From positions 62,001 through 126,000 of the forward strand of contig JAKMXF010000335.1 of the NCBI GenBank assembly GCA_024704765.1: DNA of 64,000 bases. The letters are read 5' to 3'. Source of the stretch: Oopsacas minuta. Taxonomy: Eukaryota > Porifera > Hexactinellida > Lyssacinosida > Leucopsacidae. Position numbers and translations under genes: made by a program. The notes under the pieces are model-generated. The model was not told where the DNA came from. It did no database searches and saw nothing but the letters and a program-made list of their open reading frames with translations. This document shows, one piece after another, positions 33,935 to 55,893 of this stretch (positions within the stretch are counted from its first letter, which is position 1; the number at the start of each line of letters is the position of its first letter).

Positions 33935-33975
33935 GATAGTTGTGTCATTTAAGATAATAGAATGACACAACTATC
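33935..33975. other. Perfect 15-bp hairpin
   Basis: gatagttgtgtcatt (33935-33949) and aatgacacaactatc (33961-33975) are exact inverted repeats with an 11-base loop. It lies 37 bp upstream of the candidate signal-peptide exon. Could be a regulatory or structural element, or a mobile-element footprint. Confidence 0.6.
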
Positions 33976-34011
33976 TCACATCAGTATTCATCTTGTAAGA
34001 GATGGTTTGCA

Positions 34012-34093
34012 ATGAATCAACTTCAATTAATGATTCACAACATAATGTATAAGACTATAAGCCTTCTTCTTTTGTTAATTAATTGTTACATAC
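34012..34093 (+). CDS. Candidate signal-peptide first exon
   Basis: ATG 34012 (or the in-frame ATG 34045) opens a short frame with a strong hydrophobic core (ISLLLLLINCYI) that runs into a consensus donor (C/GTGAGT at 34094), leaving phase 1. A phase-1 acceptor with a long pyrimidine tract at 37530 would add about 20 residues before a stop, but other partners are possible. If real, this is the first exon of a secreted protein or peptide. Short and unconfirmed. Confidence 0.3.
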
Positions 34094-37000
34094 GTGAGTA
34101 TTATAAATTTTTCTGGGGTATCATTTTGTAACTAATGCTGATCCTTGAGGCTAGTTTGATATTTCAAGATGTGCTTCATTGAACCTTTATTTGTACTGCT
34201 ATTGTGTCTACACTTTAAAATTTCTCCCAAAATTGTCCTGTCCTGACAACCACTGAGTTTCCTAGTGCAAGGAAGAAACTCACCCTAACCAATGGCAGTT
34301 GCGACATTTATGATAAATATAACTTCGAAGAAATATAGCTACTCTAAGATATACAGTTGTTGGTATCCTTAGTTAATGACTTAATATTATAATGATAAGA
34401 TCCTTTAATATCCATACATGCCATCAGAGTGAACCATGGCTAGACAGATTTGTTGTATTCTACCAGGCTATATTTGGCTTAGGACGGTACATCGCATTTT
34501 AATATGTCCAGCTTACTAAAAGGCCTTAAAATCCGATTTTTGTAGTTTTTTCCTTTCTTTTCACAAAAGTATCAGCATGGATGATGTTTTAATCAGCGTT
34601 TCTATATATTAGAAATACTATATGCTATTCACATATTGCTACAACTGTCTGAGATTTTTATGAAAATTTAGTGTGAATTAAATCGAATCGTATTTTCACC
34701 AGTTTAGTTGCTTTTACCATTTATTATTATAAATAATATATTAATCCTTTCATTAAACATCAAACGATTTCAAAGAAATATTCAATAAACGTATGATCAG
34801 ACAAATGATATTAGAGGGAAATTCATTATGTTTTTCTCTATACTTTTCCTCGTAGAAACCTCACCATAATAATCAATACTGAGATTGTGTGATATTACTT
34901 ATTAGTGGATAGAGTAAAGCCATATTTAACTTATGATATATTATTTGGTGACTAAAATGATTGGTTTCGTTTGTTTTCAGACTGTTTGTATGTAATTTGA
35001 CAGATGTTTGTTTTTTGTAGAAAAAGAACAATGCACTAATTAATCAGTGTAATTTTGATGTGTAGTTTTATTGGATTTGTGATGTATAATTTGGAAATTA
35101 TGACTCTCATAGATTAATTAACTGATAGTTAGGTTTTTGCGAAATTTGTGTATTTCTTACTAAGACTGTTTGTAAGTTTATATGAATACTTGTACTTTGG
35201 ACATCAATTGAATTGCAATTCATTTTCGACTTGTAAACTTACACAATACGCGAGTAACGCCCACTTTTGAGATTCTTGACCGCACCAAACATGTTATAAA
35301 GTGGAATTTTCCGATTGTTCTGTGGCCAGACTGATAATAATATGCAAAGTCCCGCAAAAATTACTTTCACAAAATGACTATCCAAGAATGTCTGTTTTTA
35401 TTTTATCGTAGTTTACCATGTCTTTGAATAAATTTTAGTTGATTGATTGATTGATTTTAGTCAAAAGTTTTAAGGATTTACACAATGTTATGTTCTAATA
35501 ATCGAGTGCGTAACAGGTTCAATGATCCAACCAGATTAATAGTGTTTATTGACATACTGTGGATGTTACCAGAATTACAGTAAATCCTCCAATTCAATGA
35601 AATAGATTGAATATTCCAAATAGCTCTGGCCCCTCTATTATAAGAATATCTGGAACAAAATTGTATCTTTTCAAAATATTCAGTAAATTCAACATTTATG
35701 TACTTTTATAATGAGGCGACAAGCAGTTATTGGCTCTAAGAATTTATATGTACAAATTTTCTCCCAAATTCCCGATGGTGTAACTGTAATATATCTCGGT
35801 CTTCATTTTCCTATCTAATCTGATTCCCGAATCCAGCTTTGTTGTGTGTACAAAGTTTGGACATATTATGTCTTTATGGATAGCGATAATTCAAAGGATG
35901 AGGGTAATGAGACCATAAAATTAGGACACAGGACTAAACATGCGCTATGGCTCTCTTTTACGGGGCTCCTGGACATATATGGAAATTTTAAATCAAAGGG
36001 CCAAAATAGATTTCAACTAAATCGGAAAGGGAAAATACGTATTGAAAAAAGGAATAAATCTATCTAATTTTGTTTCATTTTGGCATATCATTTGTTAAGA
36101 TAATTGGTTACTAGCGAAATAGGTTGAGAACTACAGAACTAGCGTTGGCCTCTAGTGATAAAATGCCACGAACACACTTAACTGCAACTTGTTTGTTCTG
36201 GGTAATATCACTAATATGTTCCGATTTAACAGAGTTCCCGTGTTATTCTTATTCAGACACAGCAAGAATCCTTCCTGGAGAGTTGTCCCGATCAAGAGGA
36301 GCTAGGAGTTGACTGTTAACAATTTTCCATCCTTCTATAAAACACATTAAATATTCTCCAACATTATAAGTTTGATTGTTTGATATTTCATAGTTGCAAT
36401 TCTAACGCAATTAACCACAACTCTATTACTTCATATTATCCTTAGTTTGTAAGTTTATCTTCAAATTATTCGCCAATGAAACCATACAAATAGCTTTAAT
36501 AAATATCAAACACAGACAAAACAAAATCAATTATAATCGCCACATAATTTAACGAAACCTTAATAGCAGAAAACCACAGTGCTATCTCTCTTTGTTCTAC
36601 CCCAATATAGGTGGCTAATAGTAAGCCAAAGCCTTACTGATTTGTAACATAGTTATATGTGAGTTTCTGAGGTTACATTAATGATGAGACCAAATATTTT
36701 TATAGACTTCTTCCTTATTTCAATGTATTCGAATTTGTATTAGCTGGCTTTGATGATTGGCAGAGCATTGAATTCTAAATGCCCCAACACTTCTCCAAGG
36801 AAATACATTTGTTACAGCTGTGTAAAGTTGAACTGAGTGCTATCATCTAGAAATATTGTCCAAATAATTATTTACGTTTATAACTTTAATATTATGAAAA
36901 TCCTTTTCTAACCGTCACACAATTTTTTGCAAATTATACAATCTTGAACTATTTCCTTATTTGAGCTATACATTCATTACCATCTGTTTGACAACATAAT

Positions 37001-38596
37001 TATAAATTTATTTGTGAGTGTTTGTATTTACAGTCGTTTTGTTGATGTCCTGTCGCTACATTTGGGAAGTGGCAAGGCACCGTAACGAATTGATAGGATT
37101 TCTCATACAGATTAATGTCTCAACTGACTGATAGACAGTTTGCCTTATACTTATGAAGGCTAAATATTTCCACGAAAATATTAATAACATACATTCGTAG
37201 CAAGTCATACAAATTCTAATTTCTAATCACTCACTAGTGAACTTACATTGATTAGCTATGAGACTTTCTGTCGTATTTTATATTTTGTATAATAATAGTA
37301 CCAATTGTGACTCTACAAATATTTTATGGGTAACATTATCATATGACGTCATTGAAGTAATCTACAATACTTCTACAGTGTAGCCTCAACAAACGACGGA
37401 ATGGGGTAGCATTTTTCATTGTCTCTGGTACTTCATTTGTGGAGGTTACACTCTATGCTAAATCTATGTTGTCACCTGTATATCATACGTATTTACCGAT
37501 TTTCTGCTCTAATATCTCCTCTTCACAGACAGCAAAACTAATTACCAAAAGGAACCACAAAATTTTGAAAATTCATTTACCGCAAATGGTTAGAGAACAT
37601 TCTTTAAAGGTACTATATTTAGTTAATAAACTTGAACTGTCTAACCACACTCTCACAGCTTAAGGTGATTCCTATACGAAATTATATGACAGATTATGTA
37701 GTAATTGTTAATATATTTCATGGAATAACACTAAAATAATATATTATTAAGAATCAATATAAATTAGCAATTAAAATTTTGGGTTTTTATCTAATTTACA
37801 TTTGTATTGGTATGACAGTTACCAAGAAGTTTAAATTCCGGAATATATCATCTGATCCATGAAGACAAATGTTGTGAAAATAGCTATACCAAAACAGCCC
37901 CGTAGCAGGCACTATTCAATTGGCCAGGTTGTCTTGCTAACTTCTGGTTCAAGCCTGACCAACTGGACTGTCTCCCAAGGTCGCGAAATGATGTATTAAT
38001 TTCATAAATTTATCAAATCATCTATGTTAAGCAAACAACTCAAAATTATCAAAATCTCAAACGTCTTATCAATAAAGCATTACATAAGGCTCGAAACTTC
38101 AGAATCCTAAACTAAATGAATTATTTAACCTATCTTAAATCTGTAGCCAAGTTTCCCTCTAAACTGTAATATATTTAATTATCAAATAATTGTGTCAATT
38201 CGTCAGTTAAATCTGATACAAGTAAATTTTCCGAATAATCCATTAATTACGCTATCGTTAAAACTCAGTTTTTCTAATCACTAGCTTTGCCTGCCATTGA
38301 TGACAATAATGGATTGGAATTTTTTCTGAGATACAATCCTAAACAAAGAATAGGGCTTCGATTTTTGAATTTTTGAGCTGACATTTTACTGTGTCGATAA
38401 AATATTGTGTACGCATAAGATTAGAGATAAAAACACATTGTAAGTCTAAATTCAAATGAAATTAGCTTATCATTAATTAAATAAATATATAAGAAGTTTC
38501 ATCTTGACGTATACTTGTCATATACGTATACGGTAAAATTCATACTTCTTTTATCTGGAATCAATAACTGAATTAATGTTTATTTAGAAATAGATA
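34094..38596. other. Gene-poor stretch
   Basis: Contains a (TTGA)n tail-like microsatellite at about 35439-35458, a short ATG frame at 36163-36312 with a hydrophobic start (CLFWVISLIC), and an exon-like segment 37531-37608 (cttcacag acceptor, AAAG/GTACTA donor). None is strong enough to call as a gene. Confidence 0.45.
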
Positions 38597-38745
38597 CAGC
38601 CAACTCTCCGATATATTGAAGTATAAAAGTGTACAAATATGGTCCCAAACGGTTTAAGTAACGGAAATGTCATCGATAAATATCGAACTCCGCTTATATC
38701 GAATAATAGCGGTCCCTTGAGCTTCGATATAACGGAAGTTGACTG
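38597..38745. mobile_element. pogo-like MITE
   Basis: TA-flanked; starts cagccaactctccgatat and ends cgatataacggaagttgactg, inverted repeats. The interior gtacaaatatgg(t/c)cccaaac and cttgagctt(c/t)gatat recur in 47598-47697, the same family. The apparent minus-strand frame across it is not a gene. Confidence 0.75.
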
Positions 38746-38747
38746 TA

Positions 38748-40861
38748 TGCTTTGAGTTACGTCGATTTGTGTTAACGAGCTTCTACTGTATTTACCTGAT
38801 TTAACGGATTGACAAATCATTGAAAATATTTATTTTTTATAGCTATGAACTAGCATGAATCCTTCCTCGACCTCAACTAGCGATAATGGGAGAAATTCTA
38901 ATATGATTATATCGTGTTAATAGCAACGTTACAATCACAGCTGAAAATATCTTGTAATTATGAGTCGCTTATATCTTCTATGATCACATAATAGGAACTA
39001 CATAACTATGTGATTAGTGTACATAATCTATTAAAGATATTTGATAATGCACGAATATTTTAATAATATTTCTTTGCATAAGATCTGTTTATTACTTATT
39101 ACCAGATTCTATAGCTTGTTTAAAAATTTGGGATAGTTTATGGATATAACTTTTAGAGTTCCACAAACTACAAATACAGTAGAGTCTCGTTAATAAGAAC
39201 ACGGTTAAGGCGTAACTTCGGATAAGGAGTACAAATTTTGGTAGTCCCCTCGTGTACGTATTAACGAGAGTCTGATAATTATTTCTTCAGAAGAATTACT
39301 CAAATACTCGTTCTGCATTAATATACCTTAATAACTATGTAAATGCTCTCTAAATATTGCATTTGAAGCGATCTAGAAAAGATTAACATACACTTCATTT
39401 GTTTAGACATTATTGAAAGATATACGTATATGGTTACGTACAAGTCTTGTTGCGGTAAATTTGAGTTTATCTATATATAATGTCTGTAAACGTAGCTTAT
39501 GCTCTGCGCGGCTCGCAAACACTAAAAAGGATTAGATTAATAAGATAATATTAGCAAAAATCAGTTTACTTCTCTGGCACAAACAAGTCTTTCAGGATTG
39601 TAGTTGAACCCTGGATAGAACTGAACCAAAGACATCATGTAAATGCTAAATATTGCTGCCTGGGGCGAGTTTAGTACAGTTTCATTAACTTTAATCTCAA
39701 CATTAAACTTTCACAAGTATTTTGGCATAAAACATTACCATCGTGCTAAAGGATTCAATAAAGCAATCTCGTTATATCAGAATATTCATAAGGACTCCCA
39801 TTGTTTCTGAGTATAGGAAATTGCTATTAAATTTATCACAAAGCGATTCGAATTAAAATAGTTAGAAACCCTTAACTATACGTCGAAGTTCTCAAACTAC
39901 AAAAACGTTAAATTCATCTATCTCAACGGGTTCGCAGAGATCAAAGGAATGCTATAACTAATTGTATTACATCTTTTAGGATATAAGATTTTATGTATGC
40001 TAAACAGTTAGGATATTATTTGTTATGTCTTTTCCTTATGGGGTGTACACTTTTACATTGGTTGAAACAGTACTCTCATGTTCAATTAGGGTGATGTTGT
40101 ATTTTGTAACTGTAGAGAACTAACAGATCATATAGCCCAATATTTCCGTCTGTCTGTGTATTGCACATATGGGGACGGGCGGACATGACGTCAACTTTGG
40201 CCTGCCCAAATACGTGAGCTTTGTTACTCCTATGTGTACAACTACTAATATAATAAAGCATGGTTGGAACAGGTCAAAACAACATTATATAAACTGTAGT
40301 ACAAACACCCGAAGGATTTTGACAAATAAAGTTTCCATTGAACCAGCACATCACATATACAGCCTGCTATTATACATGAGGTTTGTGATGGAATGTTTCT
40401 ATTCATTGGAACATTGTATGAATAGAAATTGTTAATAACAGCATCTGACAACAAACCAAGGTTTCTCCAGCAAATTAATTCATCTATTGATGATCATGAT
40501 AATTCCAGAATTTTACCTAAGTATACATATTCTCTCGTAGTAATTATCACTGGACATATGTGCGTGTAGTTCTATTCAATTCTACTGAATACGTGAATAT
40601 GAACATGATAATGATACAATACGTGATTACATTAGTTTTTGGATAATAATCTTTATCGCAAGATCATCTCATATTGTGTACATTAGCAGTCATAGATGGA
40701 CTTCCAATGGGTATTTGGATCATAAATTGGATGATGTAGGGAAATTGAAAAGGTTTGCATAATGAAATATGTCATGAGCTATAAAAAATAATGATTATTA
40801 TATTGACGAAAGTGAAATAATTGTCCTTCAAAAATTGGGAATTTTCAGCTTTTATAGTAAT
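38748..40861. other. Gene-poor stretch
   Basis: Holds the worn element at 39177-39274 and a short hairpin (tttctattcat / atgaatagaaa, about 40396-40428). No gene supported. Confidence 0.45.
39177..39274. mobile_element. pogo-like MITE, worn
   Basis: Starts TA-cagtagagtctcgttaataag and ends gtattaacgagagtctg, inverted ends of the same style as 14764-14952. Confidence 0.55.
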
Positions 40862-40869
40862 ATTTAGAT

Positions 40870-41052
40870 CAGCGATTCCCAACCTTTTTCATCCGTGAGA
40901 CACTTTTCCAATTTTACCAGCTTCACTGATTCCCAGATTCCATCCCTCTCATAGACCCTAATACAAATTTTATATACTTGTGGACCTCCTGTTGCCCTGT
41001 TGTCGTTCCTGGGCCACCAAGAGATCCATGGAACACAGGTTGGAGACTGCTG
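40870..41052. mobile_element. hAT-like MITE
   Basis: Starts cagcgattcccaacc and ends ggttggagactgctg (11 of 15 inverted), flanked by atttagat and atttagaa (7 of 8). 183 bp. The minus-strand frame inside it is not a gene. Confidence 0.75.
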
Positions 41053-42417
41053 ATTTAGAAATACGTATTTCAAAGCTGGATCAATACAATGGTTACCTGT
41101 AAATGTTTGGTACACTTGTATAGTGTCGGTAGATAAGACAGTTTTTTACCGTTCGATTGTCTATCATAATCAATCGTAGCGGTCACATATACTTGATGCT
41201 CACTTTTGGCCAGTAATTTGCTGTTATAGACAGGTTTGATACATACACAAATTGAGGGCGGATAGATCATGGCACGATCTTAAATTATTCATTTCCTTAT
41301 GACTAACATTGTTGGTGGGAATTATAATTAAATTGTCTGGACAATTTGTAAACTTTTGAAGATTAGAGGCTTCTGTCAGTTAACTACAAGCGTGAGCATT
41401 GAGTTAATAACAGGAATAACAATTGAGGTCATAACAAAATTTCGCATATTTATTAACAGTTAACAATATGTAAATTGGGTTTGCATGTGCTAATCATACT
41501 TCTAAGTAAATTAATGAATTATTACGTAGAATGTCAACCTCAAAATTAGTATAGTAGACTCTGCTTAATAGAACCACTGGTTAATCAGGAGACTACTGTG
41601 GAATCTACTGTATTTCATTAAATATTTGTCAGAAATCTGCTCCAAATAGCGAAATTTTATTCCCTAAAATTTCAGGTTTCATCTTGTGTTAGTTTGAGCT
41701 TCACTACGGTGGTAGTATTTATTATAAGAACACTTGGAGGATTTTAATCTGTCTTAGAAAGGTTTTTCAATGGTTTTTGGACCGAAATATTGGACTTCCA
41801 ATCTGCTTTGCCAGATCCAAACTTGTAATACCAACGATATTTCCTATAAATTTATTAAAATCCTAGACAAGATAACTTGAGAGATTGGAATTCAGTGTAA
41901 AGCCTTGAAGCCTGGCATAATTAACCAAATATTACTCGCAAGCTAATTTCCAGTAGTACAATACAGATACAGTATAGCTAGAAGTGTATTGCCACTCTAA
42001 TCATAAGTAAACCATATCTTTGTATCGCCTTATTTGGAAATGATAATGATAGTCAAGTTATATGTTCTCATCCAAATTCCGATATTAACCCTTGTAACTA
42101 TAGAATCGTATTTGCCAGTTTGTTTCTAGGAAAAGTAAGTATTCTCGTGTGGAGATGATGATGATATTCATAGTGAAGAATTCCAAAAATTCTATTTTGA
42201 AAATGTGAATTTGAGTTTAGGAATTTATTATGGGATTTTCTTCAAATTTTGTTTCACCACTAAATATGGCGAATTCGAGGTAGATATTCCTATTTTCCAA
42301 GTATATTTCTATTATTTTCTTGGAGTTGGATGGAAATAGTTTAGACATGGCTTTGGAAAATATTTCCCGAACAAACTCCACACCAATTCATTTCGTGTTT
42401 ATATTTACACTATGATA

Positions 42418-42557
42418 CTATGGTGAACTTTCGTCATACGATGTGTTCTGGCCCCCTGTTCAATTCGTCATAAGCCGAGTTAAATATTCCAAGCTATAAG
42501 GGGTAAAGAATCACTTCGTTCCGTTATATCCGACTTGGTTATAACTGGAGTTTACTG
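42418..42557. mobile_element. pogo-like MITE, worn
   Basis: Right end ggttataactggagtttactg followed by TA matches the ends of the 38597/47598 family; left end ctatggtgaactttcg is degraded. Confidence 0.45.
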
Positions 42558-42568
42558 TAATTATTTTA

Positions 42569-42664
42569 CAGTGAAACGTCCGTGGACCACCAGTTAGTGA
42601 ACACCTCGATATCGTGAACATAAACTTCGGCCTCGAAGGTGTTCACAATAGAGAGATTTTACTG
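42569..42664. mobile_element. pogo-like MITE
   Basis: TA-flanked 96-bp element starting cagtgaaacgtcc and ending agagagattttactg. Internal ggtgttcac / gtgaacacctcg is also inverted, so it can fold on itself. Confidence 0.65.
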
Positions 42665-44616
42665 TATATGGCAACAAGCTAGATCAATGATACATTTGAA
42701 TGATTCTACAAATAACTGATATTATTACTCACAATAATTAAACAATATTCGATTATCTTTTATCTTGCTTACTACATAATTTAGTGTAGGCTGGCGAATT
42801 TATATCTCAAATAATGGTATAATAATTGTTTTTGACAAAATAACATGACTGATATTTATCTACCTCAGCGTATATTTAGTCTACTAATTCCAATCTCTAC
42901 GTAATGCTGTAGACTGACAAAACATGAAAAGTGTCCATTACAAATACATTGACGCTTTCATATCTTATCATATATTTGAAAAGAATATTTGACAAGGTCA
43001 AGGTTGTTTGAATATATAAAGAATAATATTTATATTTATTAGCCTCGAAAATATTGTAAACAAGTCATATAGTTCCTATTCAATTATATTCTATACATTT
43101 TTGTGATGTCATTCGTTGTTAAAATTTGAATTACAATTCAAAGTAACAACGCCTTGTGTATTAAAGCCATTTTATTAATTGATTACTGTTAATACATTTG
43201 TTCTATGTTGAAGTGTTATTAAGTTAAATTATTAAAATATAATTGTGTAGTACATTCCTTCTTTGTTAATAGTTTGTCATATATTATGCATAACTTATAG
43301 TCTCTGATTAATTGGGACACTTTATTACAGACAGTTTGGCTAGATTAATAATTATACAGAATGAACGATCGCTTATAGTAAGACTTGCTTATTATGAAAC
43401 AAGTCGGTGGGTAAAAAATCAATTCTCATAGGCCATATGGAGGGGCATAAGCGGTCGGCAGGTACAGGGAGGACGTTCTTAGCCAATCGGTCATCAAATT
43501 GCAGGGGTTTGGTACATGTATATCAAATGAAAAGCTTAGTATACACTCATCCATGAGTAGTATAAGCACCTGTCAAGAAATAAATACTCATTGATGTTAC
43601 GGCCTTGCTGTAGCACTTTTTAATGAATGCGAGCCCCTTGCCATAACATTTTGAAATAAACAGATTCCTTTAAAATAATTTAATGTTTTAAGTAAAATAG
43701 GACAGTACTTGAGCAAAATAATCAACATTTTACTGTTTTAAATAACATTCAAAGAAACTACTTAAAAGACTTGAAAGATCTGCGATTTTAAGTTATTATA
43801 TGCAAAATAATGTCTCTGAAATCATAAATTAACTGAGAAACATTACACTGGATTGTACCGGCAAATTTGAGGATTTTAAAGCAATATTGAAAGGATTTAG
43901 CTATGATTTTCGATAAATAACTTTATGATTAATAATAATATTTCGCTTGGCACACAAGGCAATATTTTCACAAATATTTTATTCCAAATTCTATTTCAGG
44001 AAAATTACTGCGTCAAGTAATTGGCCCTGTTCTCATAAAGCTATCGTAATATTGTGTTAAGAACAAATAAATCATTAGCCGTGATTTATCAATATATCCT
44101 TGGAAGTAGAATATAGAATCGATTCTTATTTCATGACGGCAGATAAAGTAATAGAGTTAGACAGATAACTTTGTTAGGCAATTTTATTATTGACTACTAT
44201 AATTCTTGTGTTACATATGTGTAGTTATGGTAGAATAATAGTTATCCAAGGAAATGGTAGTATATAACAATAATTGGGATTTCCTTTGCTTATTAAATAA
44301 TTCAATTTGACTGCCAGATTTTAACAAATTTCAATGAACATAAACTCCGGCATTATTTTCTGAGAGATATTGATGCACACATTTCAGACAGATAATGCCT
44401 CGGCCCTCGGGATATGAGAAAATTCGTATTGTTTTTCATTGAAAGTGAGTGAATATTTGGATTGTCGTGCTTGTATCTCCTAAAATTCAGAATATCATAT
44501 AAACCCCCCTCGGCTATGTTTAATAATACGATGTACCAGTTTTGGCCTTTTTCGCATTTCTAGTTATATATTAATGGCCTCTGTAGGGAAATAATACCAC
44601 TAAATAATATTCTACA

Positions 44617-44774
44617 CAGCTGTTCCCGAACTTTTCTCCCCGTGGAACCCCTATGCAAATACACCTGTATACTCCGATGTCCCAACGAGTGTCGCTTGGT
44701 GCAGTTCCACCGTACCAATATTAACAAATTCCGTGGACCACCAATGGGTCCATGGAGCCCGGGTTCAGAACAGC
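44617..44774. mobile_element. hAT-like MITE, worn
   Basis: cagctgttcccgaac at the left and gttcagaacagc at the right are inverted; flanking attctaca and tccctaca agree at 6 of 8 bases. Interior phrases (cacc..gtgg, ccatgga) resemble the element at 40870. Confidence 0.5.
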
Positions 44775-45188
44775 TCCCTACAGGTCGACCATTACTAACT
44801 TTATATTTAATTATAATAAAACTAAAGATATAAGAGAATATGTTTATTTAGACCTCATTAATATAAATCATGATCTAACAAAGAAGTACAAATATAAGTG
44901 AACACATGCTAATGCTAATTCAATTCAGAGACAATATATCATAAAAAAATGTATGTGTTTATTATAGCAATATAAATGATAGTATAAAAGTATTAAGTGA
45001 ATTTAAAGGTGAATTATGACACCAGATTGCTAACAATATATCTTATCTAAGAGGTCATTTATATATGCGAGTACTATATATACACAGAAGGGAGCGTTTC
45101 TTCATATACACAAAAGTGTTAGGTGATATTCGTGTCGAAGTGTAGCTTAAAAGTGAATTGCGCCTTTTTGGGTTGCGCGTTTTAGAAA

Positions 45189-53103
<7,915 letters not shown>

Positions 53104-55366
53104 ACTTTTGTTGTAATTTGAGTAGAATGAAATTGATTTGATCTAAAATAATAAGTCAAATATGAAAGTATTATATGCAATTGAATTAATAATTATACGA
53201 GAAAGATGGTAAGCAATTTTGTTGTAACTTGATAATTATAGTAAAGCAAATTTCAGGGAGAAATTCATTTCAATGAAGAAATAAGTATGTTTAGGGCAGA
53301 AAAAATGCATTCTATTATTATTTGAATTCTGTGAAAATTCAATTTTTGTTTCACATGAATGATAAACCTATTTTATGTTTGTAATTACCTCTATTGAGAA
53401 TTGTATGATGCAGGATAACAATTGTGATGAGAGAATGGAGGGAAAATATAGTAGATTAGTCAATCGTTGTTAGATTGATTCTCACATCACTATTTATACA
53501 AAGCAATCTAAATTGTATTATATAGCATAGGACCATGGATGCAGTAATAATACATGCGACAATTATTGCATTGAGAATCAGTTCAAATCAAGTTCAATCC
53601 AATGATTACATAATGACTTCCAAACTGTGATATGAATTTTACGAAAATTCTCTAAAGGGATAATGCAATTTATAACTCATAAAAGATTGAAAATTACAAA
53701 ATATACTCCCAAAAAATACATTAATTCTCAGAAAAAACAAATTTGGGATATTTCGTAAGGAACAGAATTACTGATATGTATATAAATAGTCATTTTCAGA
53801 TCCAGATAATTTTTATGATGTCAGAGTTCTTTCTGAGTAAACTCAAGTCCGATTTTTTGCAAACTAATTTACACAATTGTTGGAGACATTGAATTTGCAA
53901 GTTGTTAGAATTTCTTGTTTTTCACAAGTAAAACAATTACTGATTAGGAAATACGCGTAAGGCATAGTTTACTTTCAGCGTTAGGAGAATAAAACTCTTT
54001 CTGAGAAATTTGGAAAAATATTCCCGATTTTGAGATTTACTTCATTTATTTGTAATCATTGTATATTTGATATTAGGTAATAAATAAATAGAGAATTAAG
54101 AAATATTGTTTGAAAATGTAAGCATAATGATTTAACAGTGAATTATACCAAAAAATTTTAATTCGTAATCTCTATATTTGCAATTTCAGGAATTGATAAT
54201 TTTGTTACAAACAATAATGCAATAAAAAGTTTTCAAATTTGTAAGATATTGAATATTTATTTAATGCATTTTCTGAAAATTTGACAGAGGTATTTTGATT
54301 TTCTGTAAACATTAATCAATACAATAAAACAGGAGTAATATTAAATAAATTTTACATGGATATAAATAAATTCTTAAAAAACTTTGAGTATAAGAAGCCA
54401 AAAACAGAAAAACCCATTTCGAATGGTATACGATGGATTCCGCATTATTGAGCCAAATCTGATATTTCTTTCAAAAATATTCTATAGTATTTCTTATATT
54501 AATTCTGAGATTAGTTCTGCTTCGGTTACTTTTAGGTTCTAAATTGTTAATTGTGAAACGAAAAATTCCATTTTCCTGCCTTATAGGTACAATAAAATAT
54601 GTTCCAATGCACAGTCGTAGAATGTATTTGCATACCATTGTGTGTGGCCTGCGAAATAAACAAACACGAGTTAAATCCGTCAATAAATCAGCCACAATAC
54701 AAGGATATTATCTATTGTTATAATGGTCACATTAGTATACTACCAAATCACTCATTGTTTTGTAATTGATTTAATGTACGTATATTGAATATAGGAATTA
54801 AATTACTGAACAATTTAATTTGAATAACCACTCACTCGATTGTGTGTATACATTTATATGGATTCCCATTTTATCTGTAGAAATATATTTTATTCAAAAT
54901 GATGGAGAGCATATTCACTCAATCATAGCCAACACGTTATATTCATTGTGTTGTACCATATGGACTGTTAGAATGTAATTTATAAGCCATGTGACTGTGT
55001 GTATATTGAATACGTATATTGTAGGGAGCAGATAAGGGGACATCAGTAACAAATTGAAGATTGGACACGAAAAAGTAAATGAATGAACTCTCATTAAATG
55101 ATACATAGAGATTGATGGGAAAATGAATATTTGAATATCGGAAAGAAGCATTTCTATCATTTGTTAATACAGTGCACATACGTAATTATTGAACGGTTGA
55201 GATCTTGGGAAAATCCTGGGACCGGGAGGGTTAACAATTATGAGTGCAACCTACTAGAATCATTCTACAGAACAGCTACTTGTATTTAACATCCAGTTTT
55301 AAACTGTTAGTGAGGGCTCTGATTAACGTTAACGAGGGTCTACTGAATATACTTAAGAAATTGATG
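53104..55366. other. Upstream region of glass
   Basis: Should contain the glass promoter and possibly a 5' untranslated exon. Very A+T-rich; no exon recognised. The small frames here show no coding character. Confidence 0.45.
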
Positions 55367-55591
55367 AACATGACCAATCATGGCTGTTCGGGGCTATAGG
55401 GGTAGGCCAGTTAAAAAGGACAATGAGAACAGTGACATAAATATCATTCCTTATTGCAGTCAATATTATTAGAAGCATGTAAAGATTTCAAAGGTGTTTT
55501 TAAATTATTTTGTTTTTGAACAGAATCTCACATTTGGTGTTATTGTTATTTTATTCTGTAATTATTATCTTACTTAACATGACCAATCATG
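55367..55591. repeat. 16-bp direct repeats flanking a 193-bp segment
   Basis: aacatgaccaatcatg occurs at 55367-55382 and 55576-55591, exact. The length fits a target duplication of a SINE-like retroposon, but no clear poly(A) tail or RNA polymerase III boxes are visible. Confidence 0.45.
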
Positions 55592-55893
55592 AGACACAGC
55601 ACACGAGATAAATACTATAATTACTTGAGATTACCTATTTTAATTTCATAATGTATTTCTGGAATACATCATTATTGATAAATTGGGCCCTGGAAACTCC
55701 CTGTAAATGCTTACATAAATTAGATCAACCACATAGGATTATGAAAGCTTAGCTGGCAATTGTATTTTAAGATGCAGAATTACTAGAGATTGAAATATAA
55801 ATAGAATACTCCAGTGTGTATTAAGAAGTGTTAAAATTAATAAAAAATCGGTACATAATACATAATATAGTTATACGCTTATAGGATTTAATA

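Larger units (their letters stand above)
41061..44616. other. Gene-poor stretch with worn mobile elements
   Basis: Contains a probable small pogo-like remnant at 41554-41610 (right end ggaatctactg/TA) and the adjacent pair at 42418-42664. No coding signal. Confidence 0.45.

Noticed and set aside
35430-35460. (TTGA)n run possibly marking a LINE 3' end
   Set aside because: Only about four to five units and no reverse transcriptase sequence upstream.
36163-36312. Short secreted-peptide-like frame starting MPRTHLTATCLFWV
   Set aside because: The hydrophobic core is weak, there is no supported splice context, and no clear cleavage or amidation sites follow.
38584-38820. 78-codon minus-strand frame
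   Set aside because: It reads across the pogo-like MITE at 38597-38745.
40864-41115. 83-codon minus-strand frame
   Set aside because: It covers the hAT-like MITE at 40870-41052.
44642-44833. 63-codon plus-strand frame
   Set aside because: It lies within and just beyond a worn hAT-like element.
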